DNA from: Brevinematales bacterium
GTDB lineage: Bacteria; Spirochaetota; Brevinematia; Brevinematales; Thermospiraceae
Assembly: GCA_013177995.1 (NCBI GenBank)
Contig: JABLXN010000005.1
Span: 41,737-105,736, forward strand
Length of the DNA: 64,000 bases
Direction: 5' to 3'
Below, in pieces: positions 53,075 to 61,876 of the stretch (position 1 is its first letter; the number at the start of each line of letters is the position of its first letter). The position numbers were made by a program, and so were the translations under genes. Under the pieces are notes generated by a model. It was not told the origin of the DNA, made no database searches, and saw only the letters and a list, made by a program, of their open reading frames with translations.

Positions 53075-54397
53075 GTGAAAAGGCAATGGTTTTTGATGAT
53101 AGGATGGGGGTTGGTGGTCACAGCCATGGCTTTTGAGTCCTCCCAGCTGGCCCCTTTTCGTTCAGTACCACCGGCTGAACTCAGAAAAGCCATCCAGTCA
53201 GCGGTTTTAGCCAACCGGCTCCCTCAGTTAAAGGAGTACGTTCTCAAAAATCCCTCTCAGTTTGAAGGACTGGATATTGCAGGAGTGTATGGGGAGGTGG
53301 CCACCAACTACTATGGGCAAAAAAACTTTTTCCTTGCCCTTATGACAGCTACCGAAGGGTATTTTATGAAAGGGACTCCTGAAAGTCGTGCCCTTTGTGC
53401 GTATTATGCGGCTCGTGTTCTCTACCAGCAAAATAACCGGGAGTCAGCCCTTTTTTATGTCAATCGTTCCCTTGAATTATTCCCTACCAATCATAGTCTG
53501 TATTTCCCCGCCAAACGACTCAAGAGACAAATTCGATGGGAATACCTCTCCGCCAGTGAAGGGCTCCCTGATGAAAGTGTGAGTGATATCTGTTTTGATG
53601 GAGATGATGTGTGGTTTTCCATGTGGACTGGGGGTATAGGGCGATTCACCAGAAGCTCTCTTTCTCTCCTTCTTTTTTCGGCAAAAAAAGGGGGGCTCAA
53701 GTCTGATCATACGAGAACCCTTGCCCTTGATGGGGATATTCTCTGGGTGGGCACCTATGGGGGGCTCTGTTTTTATAACAAAAAGACGGGGAAATGGCAG
53801 AATGTGAGCGGGGAACTCTCGGATGTCCCTATCAAAAAGCTTTTTTTGCATGAGAACGGGCTTTATGTCGCCACTCTTGGCAAGGGACTTTTCTTAAGCA
53901 AAAACGGCTCTTTCCAGAAGATCTTTTCTACTTCAATTTATGTCTCTGATGTTCTTCATGTTGGAGAGTGGACGATTGTGGCCACCATGGATAACGGGGC
54001 CTATGTGCTCAGGGATGGCAAACAGGTTGCAAGGATACTTCCGGGAAAAACTATCAAAAGCCTTGTTTTCTATCGTGGGATGATTTACGGGGGGACGCAT
54101 GGGGATGGGCTCTTTGTGGTCAAACCCGGAGAATGGAACACTGTTCAATGGGTGAAGGGATTGTCCTCGCCCTATATCGAAACCCTTCAGGTCTACAGGG
54201 AGGTACTCGTTATAGGTACCCTGGGTGGTGGAGTGAATTTTCTTTACCCGAATGGGGAGGTGCGGGTGCTCACTATTCTTGATGGGCTCTCCAGTAATGA
54301 TGTGGTACGCATACGACCGGAAAAAAATCGTCTCTGGTTTGGGACTCTTTCTGGTGGTATTGCCATCCTTCTGGTAGAGAATATGGAGGATATTTAA
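53075..54397 (+). CDS. Exported TPR/beta-propeller protein
   Basis: A 440-residue protein. A signal peptide (MIGWGLVVTAMA) is followed by helical TPR-like repeats to about residue 155. Propeller blades of the two-component-regulator type follow: LPDESVSDICFDGDDVWFS, LKSDHTRTLALDGDILWVG, and GLSSNDVVRIRPEKNRLWFG. Such propellers are usually the sensor part of hybrid histidine kinases, but no kinase is attached, so it may be a periplasmic binding protein. Start is GTG at 53075 with GGGAG 7 bases upstream. It is directly followed by the NAD(P)HX gene without a gap. Confidence 0.78.
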   Translation: MKRQWFLMIGWGLVVTAMAFESSQLAPFRSVPPAELRKAIQSAVLANRLPQLKEYVLKNPSQFEGLDIAGVYGEVATNYYGQKNFFLALMTATEGYFMKGTPESRALCAYYAARVLYQQNNRESALFYVNRSLELFPTNHSLYFPAKRLKRQIRWEYLSASEGLPDESVSDICFDGDDVWFSMWTGGIGRFTRSSLSLLLFSAKKGGLKSDHTRTLALDGDILWVGTYGGLCFYNKKTGKWQNVSGELSDVPIKKLFLHENGLYVATLGKGLFLSKNGSFQKIFSTSIYVSDVLHVGEWTIVATMDNGAYVLRDGKQVARILPGKTIKSLVFYRGMIYGGTHGDGLFVVKPGEWNTVQWVKGLSSPYIETLQVYREVLVIGTLGGGVNFLYPNGEVRVLTILDGLSSNDVVRIRPEKNRLWFGTLSGGIAILLVENMEDI

Positions 54398-55921
54398 ATG
54401 AGGGTGTGTTCATTTCACGAAAAACAGAAACGAGAGAATAGGCTTTGTGAGAAGGGGGTGAGTACCCCCTTTCTTCGTAGTGAGGAAAAGGGTCAGGCAA
54501 TTGCCCGAGAGGTTATCACTACCACTCCTCCAGGACAGAAGGTGGTTTTTGTTTGTTCAAGTGATTTGGATGGAATGGCTCTTCTTTCCGCGGCGAGAAT
54601 CGTGTATGCTTCTGGGAGGGAAGTGGTCGTGGGCATTGTCTCACCGGCAGGGGAGTGGACTCCTGCAGGCTGGAAAAACCATCTTGAGATAGGCAAAAAA
54701 AGGGGAATAAAAACCATCTTTTTTCTTGATAAAACAAAAGGATGGAATGATTTTTTGCTTGCTTCGGTAGGGGGACAGAGAATTATTGCAACTTTCTTTT
54801 CACACTGGAGGGCCAGAATAGACCGCCAGTCTTTTGGAGAGTGGGCCATACGGAGTTTTCCCTTTGTGATTGGGGTAGAACTTCCCTTTGGGTACCCTGA
54901 GGCAATTCCTGTTTACCAGACGTGGTGTTTGGATGTCGCTGTAGAAGAGATTATGGAATATCCTTGGCGAGGTATAGCCGGGGAAATGAAAGTAATCCCC
55001 ACCTATGGGAGTGATACAGCAGACATGGGCAAAACCTTTCTCTCTACGATGGAAGAAGTGGCTGGACTTTTGCACATCAGGTCCCCTGAGGGACACAAGG
55101 GTACTTTTGGAAGGCTTCTTATCGTTGGAGGAAGTGAAAATTATCCCGGAGCTGTTTTTTTAGCCGGAGCTGGAGCGCTTCGCAGTGGGTGTGGGCTGGT
55201 TACCATAGCAAGTGGCACTCCTTTGCCCTACAAAGACCCCCAGATAACCTATCTTCCTCTTCCCCCTCAAAGAGAAAAAGAAACGCTTGAGACCTATCTT
55301 CAGAAACTTCATACCTCCACTATTTTAGTAGGTAATGGGTGGGGAGAGGACCGCAGACACATCGAACTCCTTCGGTTTCTCCTTTCTCAGCCGTATGCTT
55401 CTCATATCGTTCTGGATGCCGATGCCTTGAATCTTTTATCTCGTTTTCCTGAGTTGTTTGAACTCTTAGAAAAACAGAAATCTCTCCAGAGAAAAAACCT
55501 TGTTCTTACCCCGCATGGTGGTGAGGCGGTGAGGCTTCTCAGAGTGACACCAGATATCTTTCGTACAAGAAGAAAGGAATTATGTGTCGAGTTTTCTCGT
55601 CGTCTTTCCGCCACCCTTGTCCAGAAGAATGCCACAACTCTGATTGCCACACCGGATGGAGAGGTATGGTATTCCTGCTATGGGAATAATGCCTTGGCCA
55701 AAGGGGGAAGTGGGGATATTTTAGCCGGACTCATCGGCGGTCTTCTTGCCTCGGGCTATGAGGGAAGGGATGCCGCGTTAGTGGCCACCTTTCTTCTTGG
55801 AAAAACGGCTGAACTTTTCACCGAAAACTATCCCGCGGAGGCCTGTACCCCTGAAAGTCTCCTTTCTCTCCTTCCGGAGGCATGGAAAAGGTTGTACGAT
55901 ATTCGAAAAAAAGAAGGCTAA
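54398..55921 (+). CDS. nnrD: NAD(P)H-hydrate dehydratase with degenerate epimerase domain (YjeF/NnrDE-like)
   Basis: It repairs damaged NAD(P)H by ATP- or ADP-dependent dehydration of the hydrate. The 507-residue protein is YjeF-like. The C-terminal half has the ribokinase-like dehydratase core: LIVGGSENYPGAVFLAG (near 243-259), VLDADALNLL, LTPHGGEAVRLL and GNNALAKGGSGDILAG (near 430-445). The N-terminal epimerase domain is decayed: the usual GxGNNGGDG loop reads CSSDLDGMALLSA, and the later catalytic Asp region is not recognisable. It may therefore dehydrate only the S-epimer. The start codon touches the previous stop. Confidence 0.88.
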   Translation: MRVCSFHEKQKRENRLCEKGVSTPFLRSEEKGQAIAREVITTTPPGQKVVFVCSSDLDGMALLSAARIVYASGREVVVGIVSPAGEWTPAGWKNHLEIGKKRGIKTIFFLDKTKGWNDFLLASVGGQRIIATFFSHWRARIDRQSFGEWAIRSFPFVIGVELPFGYPEAIPVYQTWCLDVAVEEIMEYPWRGIAGEMKVIPTYGSDTADMGKTFLSTMEEVAGLLHIRSPEGHKGTFGRLLIVGGSENYPGAVFLAGAGALRSGCGLVTIASGTPLPYKDPQITYLPLPPQREKETLETYLQKLHTSTILVGNGWGEDRRHIELLRFLLSQPYASHIVLDADALNLLSRFPELFELLEKQKSLQRKNLVLTPHGGEAVRLLRVTPDIFRTRRKELCVEFSRRLSATLVQKNATTLIATPDGEVWYSCYGNNALAKGGSGDILAGLIGGLLASGYEGRDAALVATFLLGKTAELFTENYPAEACTPESLLSLLPEAWKRLYDIRKKEG

Positions 55922-55944
55922 AAGATTGTTTCTTTTCCAGAAAA

Positions 55945-56140
55945 GAGTCCTTTGCACATTCGTGCAAAAGGCTCAAGAAAGTAAAAAAAAGCAAAAAGCA
56001 CTATAAAATATTTAGTATAATAAACAAGCCGATTTTTTGGATAAAAAAGACAAATAAACCCTTGTAAACAGAAAAAACGGGGTTTCAGGGGTGCAGCCCC
56101 TGACCCAGATAGGGAAAGAAAATATCCCTGCAAGGGTCTC
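55945..56140 (+). mobile_element. MITE-like element, copy G (with 5-bp direct repeats)
   Basis: Palindrome at 55945-55974 (two mismatched positions), terminal arm CTGCAAGGGTCTC ending at 56140, and central hairpin GGGGT-GCA-GCCCC with a T-G wobble closing the stem. GAAAA lies on both sides (55940-55944 and 56141-56145). It fills the gap between two convergent genes. Confidence 0.85.
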
Positions 56141-56155
56141 GAAAAAGTTTTTTAT

Positions 56156-56848
56156 TCACTTTTCGTCTTCTAACGAAAACAGTTCCCTTCCTGTATAGCT
56201 TTCATAGGTTGCCTTTAAGAAAGTGAGGATTTCCTTTATCACAGAAGGAGACGGGATCTTGTCTACAAAGAAATCAAGAGGCTGTTGCAAAGCATCCAGA
56301 AGAAACCTCTGGGTTCCCGGTCCCATGTGCCAGTGGGGAAGCCCAATAGTTTCCAAAAACTCTTTTTTCTCCTCCTGAGAGATATTTTCCAGATCCTCGG
56401 GAAAAAGGTTTTCCTCCTGGAAAAGATGGATAAGGTGCACAAACACAAGATGTCGTGTATGCTTGTGAATCTTGAGAAAATGAAAGAGGGAAGAAATCTC
56501 CGGGAAGGGTTTTTCTTCGCTCAGGAGATGGTACCACACATCACAGAGAAGAAAAAATTCATTCAGTTTTTCTGGATTGTCCTTGATCTCTCTATTCTCA
56601 GAAACCAAAAAGGCTTCCTTGAGAACATAGGTGTTTCGGTCACTATCTTCAAGAACATACCGTACCTCATTGCCTAAAAGAAGTGTTTGTGAACGCTGGC
56701 TTTTTTCACTGCCTGCCCCAAAAGCAATAAAATCCTTTCTGCCCTGGAGAGGATCAAGAATCGTTCCTGTGATGTGGTTGGAAGCATAGGCAAGACTTCT
56801 GTTTCTTGCAATAAGCCATCCCTGTCCGGAAAGAGAGGCTTTCATCAT
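56156..56848 (-). CDS. Hypothetical protein, possibly RecO-like
   Basis: A 230-residue cytoplasmic protein. The N-terminal 80 residues are beta-rich (GWLIARNRSL, FIAFGAGSEKS, LLLGNEVRYVLE) and the rest helical (FHFLKIHKHTRHLVFVHLIHLF). This order is like the OB-fold plus helical bundle of the recombination mediator RecO, but the zinc cysteines are missing and similarity is weak by eye. It begins 3 bases after the upstream zinc-finger-like gene, so they are cotranscribed. Confidence 0.5.
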   Translation of the reverse strand: MMKASLSGQGWLIARNRSLAYASNHITGTILDPLQGRKDFIAFGAGSEKSQRSQTLLLGNEVRYVLEDSDRNTYVLKEAFLVSENREIKDNPEKLNEFFLLCDVWYHLLSEEKPFPEISSLFHFLKIHKHTRHLVFVHLIHLFQEENLFPEDLENISQEEKKEFLETIGLPHWHMGPGTQRFLLDALQQPLDFFVDKIPSPSVIKEILTFLKATYESYTGRELFSLEDEK

Positions 56849-56850
56849 AT

Positions 56851-57471
56851 TCAGTCATGCTTCTCGTATTCAATTTTTTCGACGATCTGGTAGCTTTTGA
56901 CATTGCCACGTTTATCCCGGATCTCTTTGACAATGGCAAACCTCCCCGCCCCAATATAATAAATCCTCTGATCACGGGCGAGACGGCTCTTATGTTGCTG
57001 GAAAAGCTCCCGAAGGGCACAGTCAAAGTGTACCAAGGCATCATGAGTAGGATGTCTCACGGTGGTATAAAATTTCTTGATGGGATAATTGCAAAGTGGA
57101 CAAATCGATTGATTTTCGGTACTTGCTGTCTCAGGTGCTGTTTCTTCTGTTTCAGAGGCAGTAATCTCTGCAAAGCTGTAAACAGGGACATCGAGATCTT
57201 CGGGGAGTTTATAGTCCGGTGGAAGGATTTCCTTAGCCTGAGAACGTTTTACATAGTCTAAAGAAGACCCCGGCTGAGGAGATTTTACGGCATTCTGAGA
57301 AACTGGCTGAGAGGTTTTCGGAGAAGTATGTGGTTGTACGGGTTTCTGAGGCTGTTGAAAACGTGATTGGTTCTGGTTTGTTGGCTGAGGACGATTCTTT
57401 TTGCCCCGGAATCTCCGCCAGCGTTTGTTTCGTTTAGAAGTATTCTGATTGGGTTGTGGGGTATCCATCAT
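56851..57471 (-). CDS. Hypothetical protein with basic N-terminus and zinc-ribbon-like motif
   Basis: A 206-residue protein. The first 75 residues are basic and rich in Gln, Asn and Pro (KRNKRWRRFRGKKNRP), probably disordered and nucleic-acid binding. The C-terminal half has CPLCNYPIKK followed by a HFDC segment, a plausible zinc site (CxxC ... HxxC). A glutamine-rich disordered N-terminus with a C-terminal domain is a pattern seen in uncharacterised spirochaete proteins. GGAG lies 8 bases before the first of two adjacent ATG codons. Confidence 0.65.
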   Translation of the reverse strand: MMDTPQPNQNTSKRNKRWRRFRGKKNRPQPTNQNQSRFQQPQKPVQPHTSPKTSQPVSQNAVKSPQPGSSLDYVKRSQAKEILPPDYKLPEDLDVPVYSFAEITASETEETAPETASTENQSICPLCNYPIKKFYTTVRHPTHDALVHFDCALRELFQQHKSRLARDQRIYYIGAGRFAIVKEIRDKRGNVKSYQIVEKIEYEKHD

Positions 57472-57499
57472 CGGAAATTCTCCTTATAAAAATCATGGC

Positions 57500-57517
57500 C
57501 GGGGCTCGAAGGCCCCG
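57500..57517 (-). terminator. Weak terminator after the FabV-like gene
   Basis: CGGGGC and GCCCCG form a stem with a 6-base loop; on the minus strand a short T-run follows after about 8 bases. It lies 7 bases beyond the stop codon at 57524. Confidence 0.5.
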
Positions 57518-57523
57518 ACGAGA

Positions 57524-58630
57524 TTATGGCAAATCAAGATGGGTCAGTGGTTCAAATACACCAGGGACATCGGCCGGAGTAAGTGCATCTGCTCGCTTGT
57601 GAAACTCTGGCAGAATTGCCTGGAACTCTTTGTCCAGACGAAGCTCACGGCTTGAAAAGTCTGGCTTGAACATCTCCATGGTCTCAAAGGCAAGTTGCTT
57701 GAGATTCTTGAAGGCTTTCTTCTCATTGAGGATCACGGTAGTCATAGCAAACATCAAAAGGCCACCGGGAATAGCTCCCAGGGCAGTGGTATCCATAGCG
57801 GGATAACAGATACGAACGGCTTTGACTCCATACTTCTGGGCAGCTCTATCCATGCTTTCACGCTGGAGAATCTTTGCCCCGGCAAGTGGTCCCATTCCAT
57901 ACACGGGATCGTCTTTTTCAAAATCATAGTCTGCAAAAGCCACAACACTCACGCCGCTTTTCAAAAGCCCGGCCTCTGCCAATGGATCAACCCACAAAGT
58001 GGTGGATGTCCCCATAAAAAGGTTTGTGCGTTCGATATCTTTTTCTGTAGCCACGGCTACATCCACAAGCCCCAGTTGACGAATATTCTCCAGTTTGCTA
58101 AAATCAGGGTACTGAAGAACAGGATGAAACGCCACATCAATGTCTTTCACCTTGGTTGGTCCATACTGTTCATAGCGTTTGGTGGCGCCGGCGGCAATGC
58201 CGTTGATGAGGTGAACAACCTTGTATTTCTGTTTGAGGGTATTGACAACCTCCTGGATAACCTGGGGGTCAGTAGCATCGGCATTCCACCACTGGGTATC
58301 CACTCCAATCTTGGCAGCTTCTCTTTTGAAAGCCTGGACATGGTAATGCCCTATCTGCATGGTTTCCCTGTCATAATGAACAGCATAGACAGGAATCTTT
58401 TCTCCAAAAAGAAGCTGAATGGCCACGGCCCTCAAGATACCATTGGACCCTCCGAGAAGAAGCACCACATGATCTGAAGGAAGCTGAATGCCCATGGGTT
58501 TTACTGTCTTAAGTTGCTTGGCCAAAAGTTCATCAGCTGCTTTCTGACCCTCTTCTTTGAGGATCTTAGCCAGTTCCCGGATGTTGATGCCTCCGAGAGG
58601 CTTTTTTTCAAAGGTTTGAAGTTCTGACAT
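57524..58630 (-). CDS. FabV/Ter-like short-chain reductase homologue
   Basis: A 368-residue Rossmann protein. VVLLLGGSNGILRAVA near residues 55-70 is an SDR-type cofactor loop. YGMGPLAGAK has Tyr and Lys separated by eight residues, the Y-x8-K active site of FabV/trans-2-enoyl-CoA reductases rather than the usual spacing of three. A following PAMDTTALGAIPG stretch would cover the substrate loop. It lacks the family's typical N-terminal segment, so this is a divergent member. It is predicted to reduce an enoyl thioester with NAD(P)H, but this assignment is tentative. It follows the thioredoxin gene by 25 bases. Confidence 0.55.
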   Translation of the reverse strand: MSELQTFEKKPLGGINIRELAKILKEEGQKAADELLAKQLKTVKPMGIQLPSDHVVLLLGGSNGILRAVAIQLLFGEKIPVYAVHYDRETMQIGHYHVQAFKREAAKIGVDTQWWNADATDPQVIQEVVNTLKQKYKVVHLINGIAAGATKRYEQYGPTKVKDIDVAFHPVLQYPDFSKLENIRQLGLVDVAVATEKDIERTNLFMGTSTTLWVDPLAEAGLLKSGVSVVAFADYDFEKDDPVYGMGPLAGAKILQRESMDRAAQKYGVKAVRICYPAMDTTALGAIPGGLLMFAMTTVILNEKKAFKNLKQLAFETMEMFKPDFSSRELRLDKEFQAILPEFHKRADALTPADVPGVFEPLTHLDLP

Positions 58631-58655
58631 CTTTACCTCCGCTTTATGGTAACTT

Positions 58656-58964
58656 TTATCGATGACTTTGTATCCAGTCCTTGAGTCTATCCTTGGATAT
58701 TGTGCCTACGTGAGTGGCCACAGGTTGCCCCTTGTGAAAAAGAATGAGAGCGGGGATACTACTAATACCGTATTTCATCGCTAAGTCACCATCCTCATCC
58801 ACATTCACTTTGGCAAAAAGGACATCCGGTATTTCTTTGGAGGTTTGTTCAAAAATCGGAGCAAGCATGAGACATGGTCTGCACCATTCAGCCCAGAAAT
58901 CTACCAATACCCATTCGTTGTCCTTCAAGGCTTTTTCAAAGTTAGCCGACTGCAAAACCTCCAT
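58656..58964 (-). CDS. trxA: Thioredoxin with CRPC active site
   Basis: A 102-residue thioredoxin-fold protein that reduces disulphides in the cytoplasm. The active site reads EWCRPC where the family consensus is WCGPC. The Asp of VDFWAEW and the cis-Pro of SSIPALILF are conserved. ATG 58964 with AGGAGG is clear; a frame eight codons longer lacks it. First gene of a two-gene operon with the FabV-like reductase. Confidence 0.93.
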   Translation of the reverse strand: MEVLQSANFEKALKDNEWVLVDFWAEWCRPCLMLAPIFEQTSKEIPDVLFAKVNVDEDGDLAMKYGISSIPALILFHKGQPVATHVGTISKDRLKDWIQSHR

Positions 58965-58990
58965 ACGGTCCTCCTTTTTTAGACCCATTT

Positions 58991-59019
58991 AGGATAAGAG
59001 AGATTTTGTCTTCTGTCAA
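58991..59019 (-). promoter_or_regulatory. Promoter of the trxA operon
   Basis: Minus strand TTGACA (59014-59019), 17-base spacer, TATCCT (58991-58996). Confidence 0.6.
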
Positions 59020-59072
59020 ATTTCGGGGATGGGGGTTATAGCTCTTGGAAGGGGAGTGGTGAAAGAACCTGT

Positions 59073-59123
59073 GGCTATTTCCCTATTTTAGTCCCCTTCT
59101 TTTGGCTGAAAGAAGGAACAATC
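59073..59123. repeat. Second hairpin family, decayed copy
   Basis: GGCTATTTCCCTATTTTAG (59073-59091) faces CTGAAAGAAGGAACAATCC, which matches it imperfectly in reverse. It sits between the trxA promoter and the end of the next leftward gene. Confidence 0.5.
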
Positions 59124-61730
59124 CTATTTGCTCAGCTTTCTCCTCTCCCCCTGTATCTGAGAAAGTATCTCTTTTAACCACGGTTGAGGATAGGCTTTCA
59201 AAAGCCCTGTGAGGATTTCTTCTGCTTCCTTATAGTACTCATCAGAAGCAAGTACAAGGGCTTTGGCTACCCCAACGAAAAGAGGGTCCTTCTTTTCAAG
59301 CCTCTGGAGAATGTGCATGGTTTCAGGATGCTTTTGTTCCACCACCATTTGCATACCCTCTGGGGTCTTGAGGGAGAAAAGAAACCTCTGTTCTATTCGT
59401 TTTTCCTGGTATTCCCATGCCTCATCCCGTAAAGAAGGCGGTAAACTATAGGCAAGATGAAGGGCAGAAATATAGTCCTTTCCCAAAAAATCCCTGTGGA
59501 GTTCGAGAAGTTTTTGAGTCTTTTGTCCGAATTTTCCCTTTTTGAGAAGAAAAGAAAGAATCTCCACGCGTGTATCCTTTCCCCGGCTGCGAAGTTCGGC
59601 GAATTGAAGGGGGGAAAAATCCATCGTTGAAAGGGGAAGAGAACTCTCCCAGAGGACTTCTTTTCCACTTTCCCATACCAACATATCCTCTACCGTCTGC
59701 GGCGAAAGATGAACCGTCGCAAGGTCCTCCGATACGACCGTGCTTTCAAGAAGCCTTTTCCATCCGGCAGGTTGAACCGCAAGGGGGGAATCAGATCCAA
59801 TCATCACAAGATACTCATGGCAAAAATAGAGCCGCACCGAAGAAAAAACGGAGGCGAAGGTTTTCACAATTACCTGAAAATCCTTCACAGAGAGGTTATG
59901 GATGGGTACCCACTGAGCCATTATTCCACCGGGAACAAGCCTTTCCTTTCCCATGGCATAAAATTCTCTTGTATACAATACCCACGAGTCCCCTGAAGCA
60001 GGATGCGTCGCATCAGCGATAATCATATCATACCTTCCCCGACCGCGGAGAAGATAGGTGACCCCATCATCAAACACAATATGGGAACGGTATCTTCTCA
60101 CCACATCATGATTGTAATTGGTAAAAAACACCGTAGCCCCTATCACATCCGGGCATATTTCTACATTGGTGGCTATCACTCCGGGCACCTCCATCACACT
60201 CCCAAAGGTGATACCTCCCCCTAAGGCAATAACAAGAACATTGGTAGCAGAAGGACTAAAGACAAAAGGCACATAGCCCAAGAAACGAAAAACGCGAAGA
60301 GAATGATAGTCCGTCGGGACTTCCCCAACCCCATTGATTTTCAGATGAAGAATACCCTCTGGATGGCGGGCGACACTTACCGTTCCATGAGCCCCTTCCT
60401 TGTAATAAAGAAGTTCACTTCCCACAAACTCTTGTGCCGCCATTCTCCCGATTTTGTCCTCAAATGGCAGAAACACAAGCCCTATGGCCACAAGAACAAG
60501 TGCCCAGATGAGTTTTCTTTCCCGTGATATCACGAGAAGCATACTTGCCACGAGTCCGCTCAACCAGGCAAGGAGTCGAAGAGTCCCTGAAATACCCATG
60601 TTGTCCACGAAAAAGAATGCCACAAGAAGAATTCCCACCACACTTCCTATGGTATTCACGCCGGCGGCAAGAGCGGTGTCACCCCCATCCTCCCCCTCAT
60701 TCTTGTTGTGAAAGGCCTCAATAAACATAGGATAAAGCATACCAAAAAACACCACCGGGACACCAATCAGAAACACAGAAGCCACAATTCTCAGAAGAAA
60801 AAGCATTCCCACGCCTTCTCCTTTCAAAGGGAGAAGAAGGCTATTTATTCCCACAGAAAACAGGGGAAAAGCGGCATGCCAGAGAGAGATGCCTGCTTCC
60901 AGTATTCCCATCCAGAAGAAAAGATGCCCGGCCATTTTTTCTCTCCAGTGAGCATACAGAAAGGAGCCAGCCGCAAGCCCCCCAATGAAAACTGCAGTGA
61001 TAATTCCATAGCAAAAAAGCGTATTTCCTGTAAAATAGAGAAGTTGCCGGTTATAGATGAGCTGATAGCCAAGGGAGGTAAAACCCGACAGACCAAAAAG
61101 TCCTAAGATGATTCCCCCCGACCGATAGTGAAAGGACACACTCTTCTTTTTCTGTGAACCTTCCTCATAACGGGAGAAGAAAACAAGCCCTGCTGAGAAA
61201 ATCCCCATTCCTATGGCCACTGAGACAAGCAGGGAAGCCCTTGCACCTAAAAGGGGCAAAAGAACAAAGTCCATGATTATGACCCCAACGGCACTTGCGA
61301 ACGTATTCCATCCATAGAGACGAGAAACCGCTGATGTGCCAAATACCCCACCCAAAAAGGGAATAGCCATACCCCAGGAAAGTGATGGCACAAACACAGA
61401 GAGAAAAGCGGCAAGATAGATCCACGGCTTTGGAAAAAGCCGCATCACCTCAAACCACGGTACAAACAAAAGCCCAAGTGCACATACCCCAATCTGCGTC
61501 CACGCGAAAAACAAAAGGGGTCTGCGAAGTTTTGGCAAAAGCCACAGGACAAGAAAACTTCCCACTCCATAGCCGGCCATCCATGCCCCCACCACTAAAG
61601 AAACCCCATAGAGTGTATTTCCCGTCAAAAGAGCAAGTTGTCTTTGCCAGAGAGCCTGGAGAAAAAGGGAGACTATCCCCACTCCAATCGCCATCGCAAG
61701 GCCAGCTCTATAAAGTGCGTTGTTTTTCAT
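59124..61730 (-). CDS. Membrane-embedded spermidine-synthase-like protein
   Basis: An 868-residue protein. About twelve to fourteen hydrophobic segments fill residues 1-430, in an MFS-like arrangement. A cytoplasmic spermidine-synthase-like (Rossmann methyltransferase fold) domain follows, with VIALGGGITFG near 500, an acidic NVEICPDVIGA strand end near 523, and YDMIIADATHPASGD near 567. The last 150 residues are helical. Such fused SpeE-like proteins are common but uncharacterised in bacteria. A polyamine or other aminopropyl-type transfer is inferred at most. ATG 61730 is preceded by AGAGGAGAG. Confidence 0.82.
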   Translation of the reverse strand: MKNNALYRAGLAMAIGVGIVSLFLQALWQRQLALLTGNTLYGVSLVVGAWMAGYGVGSFLVLWLLPKLRRPLLFFAWTQIGVCALGLLFVPWFEVMRLFPKPWIYLAAFLSVFVPSLSWGMAIPFLGGVFGTSAVSRLYGWNTFASAVGVIIMDFVLLPLLGARASLLVSVAIGMGIFSAGLVFFSRYEEGSQKKKSVSFHYRSGGIILGLFGLSGFTSLGYQLIYNRQLLYFTGNTLFCYGIITAVFIGGLAAGSFLYAHWREKMAGHLFFWMGILEAGISLWHAAFPLFSVGINSLLLPLKGEGVGMLFLLRIVASVFLIGVPVVFFGMLYPMFIEAFHNKNEGEDGGDTALAAGVNTIGSVVGILLVAFFFVDNMGISGTLRLLAWLSGLVASMLLVISRERKLIWALVLVAIGLVFLPFEDKIGRMAAQEFVGSELLYYKEGAHGTVSVARHPEGILHLKINGVGEVPTDYHSLRVFRFLGYVPFVFSPSATNVLVIALGGGITFGSVMEVPGVIATNVEICPDVIGATVFFTNYNHDVVRRYRSHIVFDDGVTYLLRGRGRYDMIIADATHPASGDSWVLYTREFYAMGKERLVPGGIMAQWVPIHNLSVKDFQVIVKTFASVFSSVRLYFCHEYLVMIGSDSPLAVQPAGWKRLLESTVVSEDLATVHLSPQTVEDMLVWESGKEVLWESSLPLSTMDFSPLQFAELRSRGKDTRVEILSFLLKKGKFGQKTQKLLELHRDFLGKDYISALHLAYSLPPSLRDEAWEYQEKRIEQRFLFSLKTPEGMQMVVEQKHPETMHILQRLEKKDPLFVGVAKALVLASDEYYKEAEEILTGLLKAYPQPWLKEILSQIQGERRKLSK

Positions 61731-61759
61731 ATTCTCTCCTCTTCCACAAGAACCCTATC

Positions 61760-61788
61760 ATTATAGGAAAAAACCTTTCATCTTTCAA
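61760..61788 (-). promoter_or_regulatory. Promoter of the spermidine-synthase-like gene
   Basis: Minus strand TTGAAA (61783-61788), 17-base spacer, TATAAT (61760-61765). Confidence 0.75.
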
Positions 61789-61876
61789 AAAAGACAAATC
61801 TTCAGGCTTCTCATCTTTTTTTCTTTTGTGCCGATAAACATACCAAAAGTGTCTAAACTTACGTTTCGCAGGAGCG

